A stretch of DNA of 64,000 nucleotides from Acinetobacter lactucae (GCF_001605885.1 NZ_LRPE01000010.1:62001-126000); one strand, 5' to 3'. Counted from the first letter of the stretch, positions 32,257 to 42,392 are shown. Translations and numbers: made by a program. The notes: generated from the sequence alone by a model not told the origin.

Positions 32257-34347
32257 TTAAAATTTCCACTGTGCCGAGATTGAAGCATTAAGTGGTTCAC
32301 CTGGTTGAACCCATAAATCACTATAGCTTGAAACATAGTAAGTTTTATCAAACAGGTTGTTTACGTTCAGCTGATAGCGTAAGCGGTCAGAGGGGGCATA
32401 GTAGCCATTTAAATTCACCAACGTATAACTCGGTAAGTTAAAGCCATTATCAAGATTATGTCCGCTGCGCTCACCAACATAGGTGAGGTTAGCACCCACA
32501 CCAGCTTTTCTTGTGCCTTCTTGTAGAAACTCATAATTGGTGCTTACGGAGCCTTGGTGTTTTGGAACATTGCTCAGACGGGCGCCTTTTGCCAAGTCTT
32601 GGTCTTTTTCTATTTGAGCATCGGTATAACTATAGTTAGCATTGACGAACCAGCGATCATTGATCTGGCTATTTAAGTCAAACTCAATCCCTTTACTACT
32701 CACTTCACCTGCTGCGGTTTGAAAATTACTGTCGATTGGATCGGTTGTCAGTACATTCTGTTTTTTCATTTTAAACAAAGCGAGACTCAGCACACTTTGG
32801 TCGTTTATTTTATATTTGGTGCCAACTTCGTAGCTTTCACCTTTTTCAGGAGCAAAAGTCTGCCCATTTCTGTTCATTCCACTATTCATGGCAAATGAGC
32901 GGCCATAGTTGGTATAAAACGCCCATTGGTCAGAAGCTTTAAAATTTACTCCAAAACGCGGACTATTTTGGTGAAGCGTCTGGTTGCTTTCAGTCTGCGT
33001 CAGGTGATTTTTAAAGTCTTGTTCGACCTGATCAAAACGGTTGCCAAATAGCACACTCCATTGATCATTGAAAAAGATCTGGTCTTGTACATTCAGTGCA
33101 AAATAACGCTGACGCTCTTTAGTATTGGTAAAAGGGTCGAGGTTGGGTAAATATTTGCCGTATTCAGATTGGTAGATATCAATTGTGTTTGTTGAGCTTG
33201 TGCTGTGATTGCGACGAAGCTGGTTTTGCTTATAGTCGAGTTGACCAAGCTCAGTTGAAAGCAAAATTTCATGGCGAGCCCATGAGGTATCAACCTTGCC
33301 AAGTAACTCTGTCTGAGCCAGAACATCTTCACTTGTATAATCACGATAGCGACGTTGACGTTCTAAAGTACGTCCATCGGCTTGCATACGGCGAGGTTCG
33401 GTTGCAAAGCCGACCATTTGGGCGTCTTTATAACTGACAGCACTATTTAGCTTCCAGTCAGGGTTGAATTCATGACTCAGACGTAATTGGTAAAAGTAAT
33501 CTTTTATTTTCAAATCACCATCGTTTGGTTCACCTGTAAAGGTTTTCGGGTCCATCACAAACTTATGATTGACGGTGCTTACACCACGGTCAAAGGTTCC
33601 TTTGTGCTCTGTAAATTCACTGTCAAAGTCGAGTTGCGTTTGGTCTGAAATTTTCCATGTGAGCTGTGGTGAAAAGAACCAGCGTTCACTGCTGACATGA
33701 TCACGAAAGCTTTGATTATCTTCATGAGCCACTGCTACACGATAGGCAAGTTCATCGTTAATCGGTCCGGTGTGTTCCAGACTAATTCGATATTGTTCTT
33801 GAGTATTGGCACGTAGATTAAGTTCACTTTCGCTTTCCCACTGTGGTTTTTTACTGTTGAGGTTAAGCAAACCTCCTGTTTCTCCGCGGCCATATAAAGC
33901 CGCCATTGGCCCTTTTAAAAACTCTAAAGATTCAATATTGACGACATCTTTTGGAGCACTAATCCCTCGGTTGACACTCAAACCGTTACGGATCATAGAG
34001 GCACCTAAATTGGGGTCGGTACTAAAACCACGGAAAGAGTAATTATCCCAAAAGCCGCCACCAAAACTATTTTGATGAAAAACTCCACTCACTAAAGTTA
34101 ATGCGTCATCAATCCGTTGAACGTCTTGTTGTTCCATTATTTGTTTAGAAAGATAAGCACGGTTAAAAGGGACATCTAAAACATCGTGAGTAAATTTAGT
34201 CGCCGAGCTATTTTGGCTCACATCTTCTCGGGTGCTTTCCGCCTGAACACGTATGGTCTCAAGTACCGTTGATGTTTCTTCTCCCCAAGTGAGTGTTGAT
34301 ATAAAAGAAAGACCCAACGAAGACAACAATCCTAATTTGTGTCGCAT
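32257..34347 (-). CDS. TonB-dependent siderophore receptor
   Basis: A 696-residue outer-membrane receptor: signal peptide to about residue 22 (MRHKLGLLSSLGLSFISTLTWG), plug domain about 50-170 (NSFGGGFWDNYSFRGFSTDP, MAALYGRGETGGLLNLNSKKP), then a 22-strand barrel ending in SISAQWKF with a C-terminal phenylalanine. The YSFRGF and GRGETGGLLN motifs fit hydroxamate/catecholate siderophore receptors; the ligand cannot be told. Divergent from the DUF1624-like gene with a palindrome between them. No clear Fur box seen. Confidence 0.9.
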   Translation of the reverse strand: MRHKLGLLSSLGLSFISTLTWGEETSTVLETIRVQAESTREDVSQNSSATKFTHDVLDVPFNRAYLSKQIMEQQDVQRIDDALTLVSGVFHQNSFGGGFWDNYSFRGFSTDPNLGASMIRNGLSVNRGISAPKDVVNIESLEFLKGPMAALYGRGETGGLLNLNSKKPQWESESELNLRANTQEQYRISLEHTGPINDELAYRVAVAHEDNQSFRDHVSSERWFFSPQLTWKISDQTQLDFDSEFTEHKGTFDRGVSTVNHKFVMDPKTFTGEPNDGDLKIKDYFYQLRLSHEFNPDWKLNSAVSYKDAQMVGFATEPRRMQADGRTLERQRRYRDYTSEDVLAQTELLGKVDTSWARHEILLSTELGQLDYKQNQLRRNHSTSSTNTIDIYQSEYGKYLPNLDPFTNTKERQRYFALNVQDQIFFNDQWSVLFGNRFDQVEQDFKNHLTQTESNQTLHQNSPRFGVNFKASDQWAFYTNYGRSFAMNSGMNRNGQTFAPEKGESYEVGTKYKINDQSVLSLALFKMKKQNVLTTDPIDSNFQTAAGEVSSKGIEFDLNSQINDRWFVNANYSYTDAQIEKDQDLAKGARLSNVPKHQGSVSTNYEFLQEGTRKAGVGANLTYVGERSGHNLDNGFNLPSYTLVNLNGYYAPSDRLRYQLNVNNLFDKTYYVSSYSDLWVQPGEPLNASISAQWKF

Positions 34348-34379
34348 AAATCATCAGCCATAAAAGACAAAAGGAAATA

Positions 34380-34403
34380 AATGTAATAATATAACGTTAC
34401 ATT
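34380..34403. promoter_or_regulatory. Inverted repeat between receptor and DUF1624-like gene
   Basis: AATGTAA and TTACATT separated by 10 bp, in the 74 bp between divergent genes. It resembles a TetR-type operator more than the canonical Fur site. Confidence 0.4.
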
Positions 34404-34421
34404 ATTTTATTGATTACCGCT

Positions 34422-35567
34422 ATGCCTATAGAAAAAAATATTGAACGTTTACAGTCGATTGATGCATTGCGTGGTTTGGTTATCATCATTATGTTGCTTG
34501 ACCATGTAAGGGAAACTTTCTATTTACATAAACAAGTTATCGATCCAATGGACGTAACAGTAACAGAACCGGCTTTATTTGGCAGTCGATTATTGGCACA
34601 TATTTGCGCTCCGGTTTTTGTACTTTTAACCGGAATTTCCGCTTTTTTATTTCAATCAAAAAAACAAGATTTACAGCAAACGCGTGCTTTTCTATTAAAA
34701 CGTGGCTTATTTTTGATTGTGCTAGAACTTACGCTTGTGAATTTTGCATGGACAGCGACTTTTCCACCTGAAGTCATTTATTTACAGGTGATTTGGGCGA
34801 TTGGTATTAGCATGGTGGTGCTAGCGTGCTGTGTGAGTTTACCGTTACCAGTCATTGCGGGCGCAGGGTTGGTGATTGTTTTTGGGCACAATTTATTAGA
34901 TTCAGTACACTTCTCACAAGGCGTCTTACAAAATATATGGTTCGTTTTACATGATCGTGGCTGGCTTGAGTTTGCGGGCATAAAACTGCGTACAAGCTAT
35001 CCCGTTTTACCTTGGATTGGTGTGATTTTACTGGGCTATGCTTTAGGTCAGTTCTTTAGCTCAAAATATACTGCAAAGCAAAGAACCCGCGCTTTACTCA
35101 GTATTGGTTTAGCAAGTATCGGATTATTTGTTTTACTGCGTTTTATCAATGTCTATGGTGACCAGCCATGGCAACATTTTGAGTCATTACAACTAACGTT
35201 AATGAGCTTTTTTAACCTCACTAAGTATCCACCATCTTTATTATTTATTTTGCTAAATGTTGGAATTGGCTTGCTAGTGCTCGTTGCTTTTGAACGTATG
35301 CAGCAATACTCGTTTTTAAAGCCATTGGTCGTATTTGGTTCGGTGCCGATGTTCTTTTATTTATTGCACTTATATGTGTTGAAACTGATGTATGTTTTCG
35401 CACTCAGTGTCTGGGGAGCTAACTATGGAAATTATTTGTCGGTGGACCATGTGTGGATGCTGTGGCTAATTACGATTGCGCTGTCTTTTGCACTTTATCC
35501 AGCGGTTAAGTGGTTCTCGAAATTTAAACATCAAAACAAGCATATTTCGATTTTAAAATATTTTTAA
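34422..35567 (+). CDS. DUF1624-like membrane acyltransferase
   Basis: A 381-residue protein with about 10 membrane segments. It opens MPIEKNIERLQSIDALRGLV then IIIMLLDHVRETF; the S-x-D-x-L-R-G start and the early D-H are features of the DUF1624/heparan acetyltransferase-like superfamily. PVFVLLTGISAFLF follows. The family moves acyl groups across or within the membrane; no substrate known. Start at ATG 34422 in preference to TTG 34410. Confidence 0.8.
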   Translation: MPIEKNIERLQSIDALRGLVIIIMLLDHVRETFYLHKQVIDPMDVTVTEPALFGSRLLAHICAPVFVLLTGISAFLFQSKKQDLQQTRAFLLKRGLFLIVLELTLVNFAWTATFPPEVIYLQVIWAIGISMVVLACCVSLPLPVIAGAGLVIVFGHNLLDSVHFSQGVLQNIWFVLHDRGWLEFAGIKLRTSYPVLPWIGVILLGYALGQFFSSKYTAKQRTRALLSIGLASIGLFVLLRFINVYGDQPWQHFESLQLTLMSFFNLTKYPPSLLFILLNVGIGLLVLVAFERMQQYSFLKPLVVFGSVPMFFYLLHLYVLKLMYVFALSVWGANYGNYLSVDHVWMLWLITIALSFALYPAVKWFSKFKHQNKHISILKYF

Positions 35568-35607
35568 TTTCCAAAACGTGGGTAAAGCGAGTTCAATAAT
35601 GCTCGCT

Positions 35608-36075
35608 TTACTTGCTTACATCTAAATACAGAGTTTCTTTCACTTCTTCCATGACGACATAACTGTGTGAAGACGCCGAAGCGGGGAGCTTTTTTAATAG
35701 ATCTCCCAATAAACGGCGGTATGCGCTCATTTCTTTTAAACGTGCTTTTACAAGGTAGTCAAATTCGCCTGAAATGAGGTGACATTCGAGCACTTCAGGA
35801 ATCTCAACCAAGTCTCTAGCCACTTGGTCAAATACATCACCAGATTTGGCAGATAACTTAATTTCTAAAAAGACCAGTAGGTTACGGTCTACGTAAGCTG
35901 GGTTTAGACGGGCGTAATAACCCATGATAATACCATCGCGCTCAAGGCGTTTTACACGCTCTGAACAGGGGGTGGTAGACAGGTTGACTCTCGATGCCAA
36001 TTCACTAATCGCAATTCGTCCTTCGCGCTGCAAAATGTCCAGAATCATGCGATCTATACGATCTAAGGGGCGCAT
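35608..36075 (-). CDS. Lrp/AsnC-family regulator
   Basis: A 155-residue Lrp-type regulator: N-terminal helix-turn-helix (about residues 4-60, with RIAISELASRVNLSTTPCSERV) and a C-terminal RAM/AsnC domain (about 68-150). It is divergent from dadA with 136 bp between, a classical arrangement for a regulator responding to alanine (DadR/BkdR-like). Inferred target: dadA-alr-RidA-cycA. Confidence 0.88.
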   Translation of the reverse strand: MRPLDRIDRMILDILQREGRIAISELASRVNLSTTPCSERVKRLERDGIIMGYYARLNPAYVDRNLLVFLEIKLSAKSGDVFDQVARDLVEIPEVLECHLISGEFDYLVKARLKEMSAYRRLLGDLLKKLPASASSHSYVVMEEVKETLYLDVSK

Positions 36076-36211
36076 AGATATTTCCTCTTTTTTTAAAATT
36101 CTCGCGAGAAAAACATAAATTTACCTAGATTATACCCTGAAAAACAGTGAAATAAACTATTGAAGCAGAAATATACTAGTTAAATAAACTGGTGTGCGTG
36201 AGGGAATGGAA

Positions 36212-37477
36212 ATGCGCGTAATTGTATTAGGTAGCGGCGTTATCGGAGTGGCAAGTGCCTATTATCTAGCTCAACAAGGAGCTGAGGTCACTGTTCTCGA
36301 TCGTCAGGCAGGCCCTGCTGAAGAAACAAGCTTTGGTAATGCAGGTCAAATTTCGCCAGGGTATTCGACCCCTTGGGCAGCACCAGGAATTCCTTTTAAA
36401 GCTGTGAAATGGATGTTTCAACATCATGCACCGCTTGCGATTAATTTAGATGGCAGCATGTGGCAGTTACAGTGGATGGCTCAAATGCTGAAAAACTGTA
36501 ATCCACAAAGTTATGCTGTGAACAAAGAACGTATGATGCGCGTGGCTGAATACAGCCGTGATTGTTTACGTGAGTTAAGAAAAGATACAGGTATTAACTA
36601 CGAAAACCGCGCTAAAGGCACGTTACAGTTATTCCGTAAAGAAGCACAAATGGAAGCGGTTCAACGCGACATTAGCGTGCTACAAGAGTGCGGCGTAAGC
36701 TACGAATTATTAAATGGCAACGAACTTGGTCGTGTAGAACCAGCGTTGGCAAATGCACAAGATAAACTGGTTGGTGGTTTACACTTGCCAAATGACGAGA
36801 CAGGTGACTGTTATTTATTTACCAATGCTTTAGCTCAAATTGCCAAAGAGTTGGGTGTTAACTTCCAGTTCAACCAAAACGTAGAAAAATTGATTGTAGA
36901 AGGCGATGAAATTAAGGGCGTTCAGGTCAATGGTAAGGTCTTAACTGCTGACCGTTATGTCCTAGCGTTTGGTAGCTATTCACGTGATTTCTTGAAACCA
37001 CTCGATCTACAGTTACCTGTATATCCTGTGAAAGGTTACTCGTTGACGATTCCTATTGTTGACCCTGCTTTTGCTCCACAATCTACAGTGCTTGATGAAA
37101 CCTACAAAATTGCGATTACTCGTTTCGATCAACGTATTCGCGTAGGTGGAATGGCAGAGCTAAGCGGTTTCAATTTAGGTTTAAATGAAGACCGCCGTGC
37201 AACCTTGCAAATGGTGACTCAGGACTTGTTCCCGGGCGGCGATATGGCACAGGCATCTTTCTGGACTGGTCTACGTCCAATGACTCCAGATAGTACCCCA
37301 ATTATTGGCGCAACTCGCTTTAAAAATCTGTTCTTGAATACAGGTCACGGTACTTTAGGTTGGACCATGGCGTGTGGTTCAGGAAAATTAATTAGTGACA
37401 TCGTATTGAATCATAAGACTGATATCAGTACCGATGGTCTTTCAATTCAGCGTTATTCACACGCGCATGCTGCATAA
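36212..37477 (+). CDS. dadA: D-amino acid dehydrogenase small subunit
   Basis: A 421-residue FAD enzyme that deaminates D-alanine to pyruvate, donating electrons to the respiratory chain. The N terminus has the dinucleotide-binding [20 protein letters not shown]. Further signatures are [19 protein letters not shown] and, near the C terminus, [19 protein letters not shown] and [18 protein letters not shown] start at 36212, with GAGGGAA upstream; ATG 36206 adds two residues. First gene of a catabolic alanine operon with alr and a RidA gene. Confidence 0.95.
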   Translation: MRVIVLGSGVIGVASAYYLAQQGAEVTVLDRQAGPAEETSFGNAGQISPGYSTPWAAPGIPFKAVKWMFQHHAPLAINLDGSMWQLQWMAQMLKNCNPQSYAVNKERMMRVAEYSRDCLRELRKDTGINYENRAKGTLQLFRKEAQMEAVQRDISVLQECGVSYELLNGNELGRVEPALANAQDKLVGGLHLPNDETGDCYLFTNALAQIAKELGVNFQFNQNVEKLIVEGDEIKGVQVNGKVLTADRYVLAFGSYSRDFLKPLDLQLPVYPVKGYSLTIPIVDPAFAPQSTVLDETYKIAITRFDQRIRVGGMAELSGFNLGLNEDRRATLQMVTQDLFPGGDMAQASFWTGLRPMTPDSTPIIGATRFKNLFLNTGHGTLGWTMACGSGKLISDIVLNHKTDISTDGLSIQRYSHAHAA

Positions 37478-37496
37478 CGGGCGTTAGGAATTAATT

Positions 37497-38600
37497 ATGC
37501 CTCGTCCTATTACCGCAGTGATCCACCGTCAAGCCTTACAAAATAACTTAGCAGTGGTACGCAAGGCTATGCCAAACAGTAAGGTCTTTGCCGTTGTAAA
37601 AGCCAATGCTTATGGACATGGAATTGAACGTGTTTATGAAGCACTTAAAGCAGCAGATGGCTTTGCTTTACTTGATCTTGATGAAGCAAAACGAATTCGT
37701 GCTCTAGGTTGGACAGGTCCAATTTTGTTGCTCGAAGGGATTTTTTCTCCTCAAGACTTATTTGATTGTGTGCAGTATCAACTCAGTTTCACTATTCATA
37801 GTGAAGCGCAAATCGAGTGGGTAGAAAAGCATCCTTATCCAGCCCAATTTGATGTTTGCCTAAAAATGAACAGTGGTATGAACCGTCTTGGTTTTAAACC
37901 ACAACACTATGTTCAGGCATGGGAACGTTTGAACAATTTAGCGAACGTATCCAAGATTACCCACATGATGCATTTTTCAGATGCAGATGGCGATCGTTTT
38001 GGCCAGAAGGGCATCGATTATCAAATCACTGCATTTGAAGAAATTATTAAAGATTTACCGGGTGAAAGGTCGGTAAGTAATAGTGCGGCAATTCTGCGTT
38101 ATCAAGATCAGCTCAAATCAGACTATGCACGTAGCGGCATCATGCTCTATGGCAGCTCGCCAGACTACCCGACGCATAGTATTGCGGATTGGGGCTTACA
38201 ACCGACCATGAGCTTACGCAGTGAAATTATTTCTGTTCAACATTTAGAACCGAATGAAAGCGTAGGTTATGGCTCAAACTTTGTCGCAGAGCAGCCCATG
38301 ACGATTGGGATTGTCGCTTGCGGCTATGCCGATGGTTATCAGCGTATTTCACCAACAGGAACGCCTGTTTTAGTGGACTCTGTTCGCACTCGCACAATTG
38401 GCCGTGTCAGCATGGATATGTTGGCAGTCGATTTAACGGGCATTGACAGTGCCAAAGTTGGCAGTGAAGTCGTGCTCTGGGGCCAATCAAGTACAGGCGT
38501 CGTTTTACCTATTGATGATGTCGCAGTTTCATCCGGTACGGTGGGCTATGAGCTGATGTGTGCCGTCACCGCCCGTGTTCAATTTATTAATCAGGTATAA
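37497..38600 (+). CDS. dadX: Alanine racemase, catabolic
   Basis: A 367-residue fold-type III PLP racemase interconverting L- and D-alanine. The PLP lysine is in AVVKANAYGHG (Lys34 region); the catalytic tyrosine lies in SVGYGSNF and VACGYADGYQR near residues 255-280; the domain-2 motif GRVSMDMLAVDLT is present. Placement between dadA and a RidA gene indicates the catabolic DadX rather than the cell-wall Alr, hence the symbol. Twenty base pairs after dadA. Confidence 0.93.
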   Translation: MPRPITAVIHRQALQNNLAVVRKAMPNSKVFAVVKANAYGHGIERVYEALKAADGFALLDLDEAKRIRALGWTGPILLLEGIFSPQDLFDCVQYQLSFTIHSEAQIEWVEKHPYPAQFDVCLKMNSGMNRLGFKPQHYVQAWERLNNLANVSKITHMMHFSDADGDRFGQKGIDYQITAFEEIIKDLPGERSVSNSAAILRYQDQLKSDYARSGIMLYGSSPDYPTHSIADWGLQPTMSLRSEIISVQHLEPNESVGYGSNFVAEQPMTIGIVACGYADGYQRISPTGTPVLVDSVRTRTIGRVSMDMLAVDLTGIDSAKVGSEVVLWGQSSTGVVLPIDDVAVSSGTVGYELMCAVTARVQFINQV

Positions 38601-38610
38601 GGAAATCCGA

Positions 38611-38970
38611 ATGTCAAATTCAGATATACAAAAGATTAACACTAACGAAGTCATGAGCGCCGTGACTGTTTTTAACAAAGTGGTTTATCTGTCAGGTCAA
38701 GTACCTAAAAATATCGAGCAAGACGTGGCAGGCCAAACTCGTGAAATTCTTGCAACGATTGATGAACTTTTGGCATTAGCCAATACCGACAAATCTCGCT
38801 TGCTCTCTGCACAGCTCTATTTGAAAAATCTTTCTGACTTTTCAACTGTAAATGCCATTTGGATTGACTGGTTAAAAGGGTGTGTTGCGCCATCGCGTGC
38901 CACAATTCAGGCCGATTTGGTTAATCCAGACTGGCTCATTGAAATTGCCGTGACGGCAGCACAAAAGTAA
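38611..38970 (+). CDS. RidA-family enamine/imine deaminase
   Basis: A 119-residue YjgF/RidA protein (VFNKVVYLSGQVPKN, then VAPSRATIQADLVNPDWLIE with the substrate-binding arginine). RidA hydrolyses the reactive 2-aminoacrylate-type intermediates made by PLP and FAD amino acid enzymes, which fits its place behind dadA and dadX. ATG 38611 has AAGGAAA upstream. The last codons reappear as a scar at 40746-40780 between the two cycA genes. Confidence 0.88.
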   Translation: MSNSDIQKINTNEVMSAVTVFNKVVYLSGQVPKNIEQDVAGQTREILATIDELLALANTDKSRLLSAQLYLKNLSDFSTVNAIWIDWLKGCVAPSRATIQADLVNPDWLIEIAVTAAQK

Positions 38971-39054
38971 TTCGTTTTTACTCCAAAAATGATGATGTAT
39001 CTAACAGAAGGAAGATAGATACGGTTTATCCAGTCATTTTTTGGTGAACAGATT

Positions 39055-39098
39055 CAGTGACCTATGGCATACGGTTCGATTTTCGCCATAGGTTGCTG
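39055..39098 (+). promoter_or_regulatory. Leader hairpin before cycA copy 1
   Basis: CAGTGACCTATGGC pairs with GCCATAGGTTGCTG (12 of 14 pairs) around a loop that starts ATACGGTTCG. It lies 35 bp before the start codon. The same loop and a related stem precede the second cycA. Confidence 0.55.
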
Positions 39099-39132
39099 AT
39101 CTTAACAAAGGAATTCAAAAAGGAATTTTAAT

Positions 39133-40572
39133 ATGACAACGGCTCGTCATTCAGATACAGACAATTCTCCTGATCATCTGCAACGAAAACTGTCTAACCG
39201 TCATTTACAACTGATTGCTATTGGCGGTGCAATTGGAACCGGCCTATTTATGGGTTCGGGCAAAACTATCTCCCTCGCAGGTCCTTCAATCCTTTTGATC
39301 TATATGATTATTGGAGGAATGTTCTTTTTCTTAATGCGTGCAATGGGTGAGTTGCTCCTTGCAAATCTGCATTACAAATCTTTTGTTGATATGGCTCATG
39401 ACCTGATCGGTCCTTGGGCTGGTTATTATTTGGGCTGGACCTATTGGTTAGGTTGGGTGCTGGTCGGTATTGCGGACCTTTCAGCAGTCATTAACTATTT
39501 GTCCTTCTGGTTGCCAGATGGTGCAAGTTTCTCACCAATACAGCAGGCCATGATTAGTGCAGGCTGTGTATTGTTTGTGATGGGGCTTAACCTACTGACT
39601 GTACGCCTATTTGGTGAAATCGAATTCTGGTTTGCACTCATTAAGATTTTGGCAATTATTGGCCTGATCGGAGTGGGTGGCTATATGATTTTCAGTCATT
39701 TCCAAGCTCCACAAGGCGCTGTTGCAAGTTTTAGTAACGTTTGGTCGCATGGTGGTTTATTCCCGAAAGGTACAGACGGCTTTTTGGCAGGATTCCAGAT
39801 TGCCGTATTTGCTTTTGTCGGGGTTGAATTGGTCGGCACAACAGCTGCTGAAACCAAAGATCCCCAAAAGAACTTACCGAAAGCAATTAACGCGATTCCG
39901 GTACGTATTATTTTGTTCTATGTGTTGGCACTTTTTATTGTGATGTCAGTAACCCCCTGGGACCACATTCGTGCAGACAAGAGTCCGTTTGTTGAGTTGT
40001 TCTTAAATGCGGGTATTCCTGTTTCTGCCATCATCATGAACTTGGTGGTTCTATCTTCAGTGATGTCTTCAATGAACAGCGGCGTGTTTTCAACCAGTCG
40101 TATGCTGTTCGGTTTATCAAAAGATGGTCAGGCACCGGGAGCATTTGGTCGTTTATCAAAACGCGCAGTCCCTTCAAATGGTTTGATTTTCTCTTGTACG
40201 TTTATCATGGGCGGGGCGGTACTTCAGTACTTTGTTCCAAACACCATGGAAGCATTTACTTTGGCAAGTTCACTCTGTGTGATTCTATTCATTAGTGTCT
40301 GGAGTCTCATTATGGTGTGCTATTTGCGCTACCGTAAATTACGTCCTGAATTACATGAAAAATCAACCTTCAAAATGCCGGGTGGCGTTTGGATGAGTTA
40401 TGTTGTTTTGGCATTTATGCTTTTCACTTTAGTCATCTTGGCGCTAGAACCAGATACTTTAAAGGCTTTATATGTCAGTCCAGTATGGTTGGTTATTTTA
40501 GGCGTCACATATCATGTGCTCTATAAACCACGCATGAAAAAGCTAGGACATGAACTCGTCAACGATCATTAA
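39133..40572 (+). CDS. cycA: D-serine/D-alanine/glycine transporter, copy 1
   Basis: A 479-residue amino acid-polyamine-organocation transporter with 12 membrane segments. The N-terminal LQLIAIGGAIGTGLFMGSGK is the APC substrate loop; FAFVGVELVGTTAAETKDP follows near residue 230. It imports D-alanine, D-serine and glycine for the alanine pathway upstream. A close paralogue lies downstream; the proteins are near-identical except at the ends and in the loop near FQAPQGAVAS. Confidence 0.92.
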   Translation: MTTARHSDTDNSPDHLQRKLSNRHLQLIAIGGAIGTGLFMGSGKTISLAGPSILLIYMIIGGMFFFLMRAMGELLLANLHYKSFVDMAHDLIGPWAGYYLGWTYWLGWVLVGIADLSAVINYLSFWLPDGASFSPIQQAMISAGCVLFVMGLNLLTVRLFGEIEFWFALIKILAIIGLIGVGGYMIFSHFQAPQGAVASFSNVWSHGGLFPKGTDGFLAGFQIAVFAFVGVELVGTTAAETKDPQKNLPKAINAIPVRIILFYVLALFIVMSVTPWDHIRADKSPFVELFLNAGIPVSAIIMNLVVLSSVMSSMNSGVFSTSRMLFGLSKDGQAPGAFGRLSKRAVPSNGLIFSCTFIMGGAVLQYFVPNTMEAFTLASSLCVILFISVWSLIMVCYLRYRKLRPELHEKSTFKMPGGVWMSYVVLAFMLFTLVILALEPDTLKALYVSPVWLVILGVTYHVLYKPRMKKLGHELVNDH

Positions 40573-40578
40573 GTCTTA

Positions 40579-40613
40579 TTAAAAAGCCAATCCATCATGA
40601 TTGGCTTTTTTTA
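40579..40613 (+). terminator. Terminator after cycA copy 1
   Basis: AAAAAGCCAATC-catcat-GATTGGCTTTTTTT. Confidence 0.9.
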
Positions 40614-40737
40614 TTTTTATTGGATTTTTTATCGGAATAATATTGTTTATTTTTGGATCAATAGAGCAATTTGGAGGGGGTGGCACAAGTACATCTAGCA
40701 GGATCACATGCTACACTTCGGCTAATCTGGAGTACCC

Positions 40738-40780
40738 AGATCGATTAATTAAAATTGCCGTGAAGGCAGTACATAAATAA
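40738..40780 (+). pseudogene. Remnant of a RidA gene 3' end
   Basis: ATTAAAATTGCCGTGAAGGCAGTACATAAATAA-like stretch matching the last codons of the RidA gene (IEIAVTAAQK-stop, 38940-38970) with a few substitutions. It shows that the duplicated unit reached from the RidA end through cycA. Not coding. Confidence 0.75.
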
Positions 40781-40861
40781 TGTCACTTAAAAAAATCAGG
40801 ACAAACGATTTATCAATTAAGGAAAAAATATACTTGAACATCTTGTCCTGAGGTATAGACT

Positions 40862-40907
40862 CAGCAACCCACGATATACGGTTCGTTTTTCTCCCTATAG
40901 GTTGCTG
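40862..40907 (+). promoter_or_regulatory. Leader hairpin before cycA copy 2
   Basis: CAGCAACC pairs perfectly with GGTTGCTG around a loop containing TATACGGTTCG, as in copy 1. The lower stem is better paired here and the upper stem worse, so the two copies have drifted while keeping a stem-loop. Confidence 0.5.
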
Positions 40908-40943
40908 ATTTTAATTAAGCAAAATATAAAAAGGACTTCTAAT

Positions 40944-42377
40944 ATGACAATGGTTCATCATTCTGATGAGGCAAGCTCCCCTGATCATTTACAACGGAAA
41001 TTAAATAATCGCCATCTACAAATGATTGCAATTGGCGGTGCAATTGGAACCGGCTTATTTATGGGCTCGGGCAAAACCATCTCCCTCGCAGGTCCTTCAA
41101 TCCTCGTTATCTACATGATAATTGGTGGTATGTTCTTTTTTCTGATGCGTGCATTGGGTGAACTACTGCTTGCCAACTTACATTACAAATCATTTGTCGA
41201 TATGGCTTATGATTTGATCGGACCATGGGCTGGCTATTATATAGGCTGGACTTATTGGTTAGGCTGGGTACTGGTCGGTATTGCTGATTTGTCTGCGGTC
41301 ATTAACTATTTAAGTTTCTGGCTGCCCGAAGGCGCCAGTTTCTCACCCATGCAACAAGCCATGATTAGTTCAGGCTGTGTACTATTCATTTTAGGGCTTA
41401 ACCTTCTTACCGTTAAGCTATTTGGTGAAGTTGAATTCTGGTTTGCGCTGATTAAGATTTTGGCGATTATTGGCTTGATTGGAGTGGGCGGTTACATGAT
41501 CCTCACTCATTTCCAAGCTCCTCACGGTGATGTTGTGAGCATCAGTAATGTCTGGTCTCATGGCGGTATCTTTCCAAAAGGTGTAAGCGGATTTTTGGCA
41601 GGTTTTCAGATTGCCGTGTTTGCCTTCATTGGCGTTGAACTGATTGGTACTACTGCTGCTGAAACGAAAGATCCGCAAACGAATCTGCCAAAAGCGATTA
41701 ATGCGATTCCGGTACGTATTATCCTGTTCTATGTGTTGGCGCTCTTTGTCGTAATGTCAGTGACACCTTGGAATCATATCCGTGCAGATAAAAGCCCGTT
41801 TGTTGAGTTGTTCTTAAATGCGGGTATTCCTGTTTCAGCCATCATTATGAACTTGGTAGTACTGTCTTCGGTGATGTCTTCAATGAACAGCGGCGTGTTT
41901 TCAACCAGTCGTATGCTGTTCGGTTTGTCGCAAGATGGTCAGGCACCAAGTGCCTTGGGACGTTTATCAAAACGTGCAGTGCCATCAAATGGTTTAATCT
42001 TCTCATGTATTTTCATTATGGGCGGGGCAGTGCTTCAGTACTTTGTTCCAAACACCATGGAAGCATTTACTCTGGCAAGTTCACTCTGTGTCATTTTATT
42101 TATTAGCGTCTGGATTTTGATCATGGCGTGCTATTTACGTTATCGTAAAACGCGTCCTGAGCTTCATGCAGCATCAACCTTTAAAATGCCGGGTGGTGTG
42201 CTAATGGCGTATGCTGTGATTGCATTCTTCTTGTTTACTTTGGTGATTTTGGCACTCGAGCCAGATACATTAAAAGCGGTATATGTGAGTCCACTATGGT
42301 TAGTGGTTTTAAGCGTAACTTATTTTGTGTTCTATAAGCCACGTATAAGAAAATTGGGTCAAGAAACTTTTGATTAA
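40944..42377 (+). CDS. D-serine/D-alanine/glycine transporter, copy 2
   Basis: A 477-residue APC transporter, a tandem duplicate of the gene at 39133-40572. Same 12-segment layout and identical N-terminal transport loop. Differences cluster in LTHFQAPHGDVVSISNVWS, the loop at residues 165-180 and the C-terminal tail (KPRIRKLGQETFD). Start ATG 40944 has AAAGGAC upstream. The two copies may differ in substrate range or expression. Confidence 0.9.
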   Translation: MTMVHHSDEASSPDHLQRKLNNRHLQMIAIGGAIGTGLFMGSGKTISLAGPSILVIYMIIGGMFFFLMRALGELLLANLHYKSFVDMAYDLIGPWAGYYIGWTYWLGWVLVGIADLSAVINYLSFWLPEGASFSPMQQAMISSGCVLFILGLNLLTVKLFGEVEFWFALIKILAIIGLIGVGGYMILTHFQAPHGDVVSISNVWSHGGIFPKGVSGFLAGFQIAVFAFIGVELIGTTAAETKDPQTNLPKAINAIPVRIILFYVLALFVVMSVTPWNHIRADKSPFVELFLNAGIPVSAIIMNLVVLSSVMSSMNSGVFSTSRMLFGLSQDGQAPSALGRLSKRAVPSNGLIFSCIFIMGGAVLQYFVPNTMEAFTLASSLCVILFISVWILIMACYLRYRKTRPELHAASTFKMPGGVLMAYAVIAFFLFTLVILALEPDTLKAVYVSPLWLVVLSVTYFVFYKPRIRKLGQETFD

Positions 42378-42392
42378 TGATTCATAGTTTCA

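Noticed and set aside
34380..34403. Fur box for the TonB receptor
   Set aside because: The inverted repeat does not match the GATAATGATAATCATTATC pattern well enough; kept as an unassigned operator.
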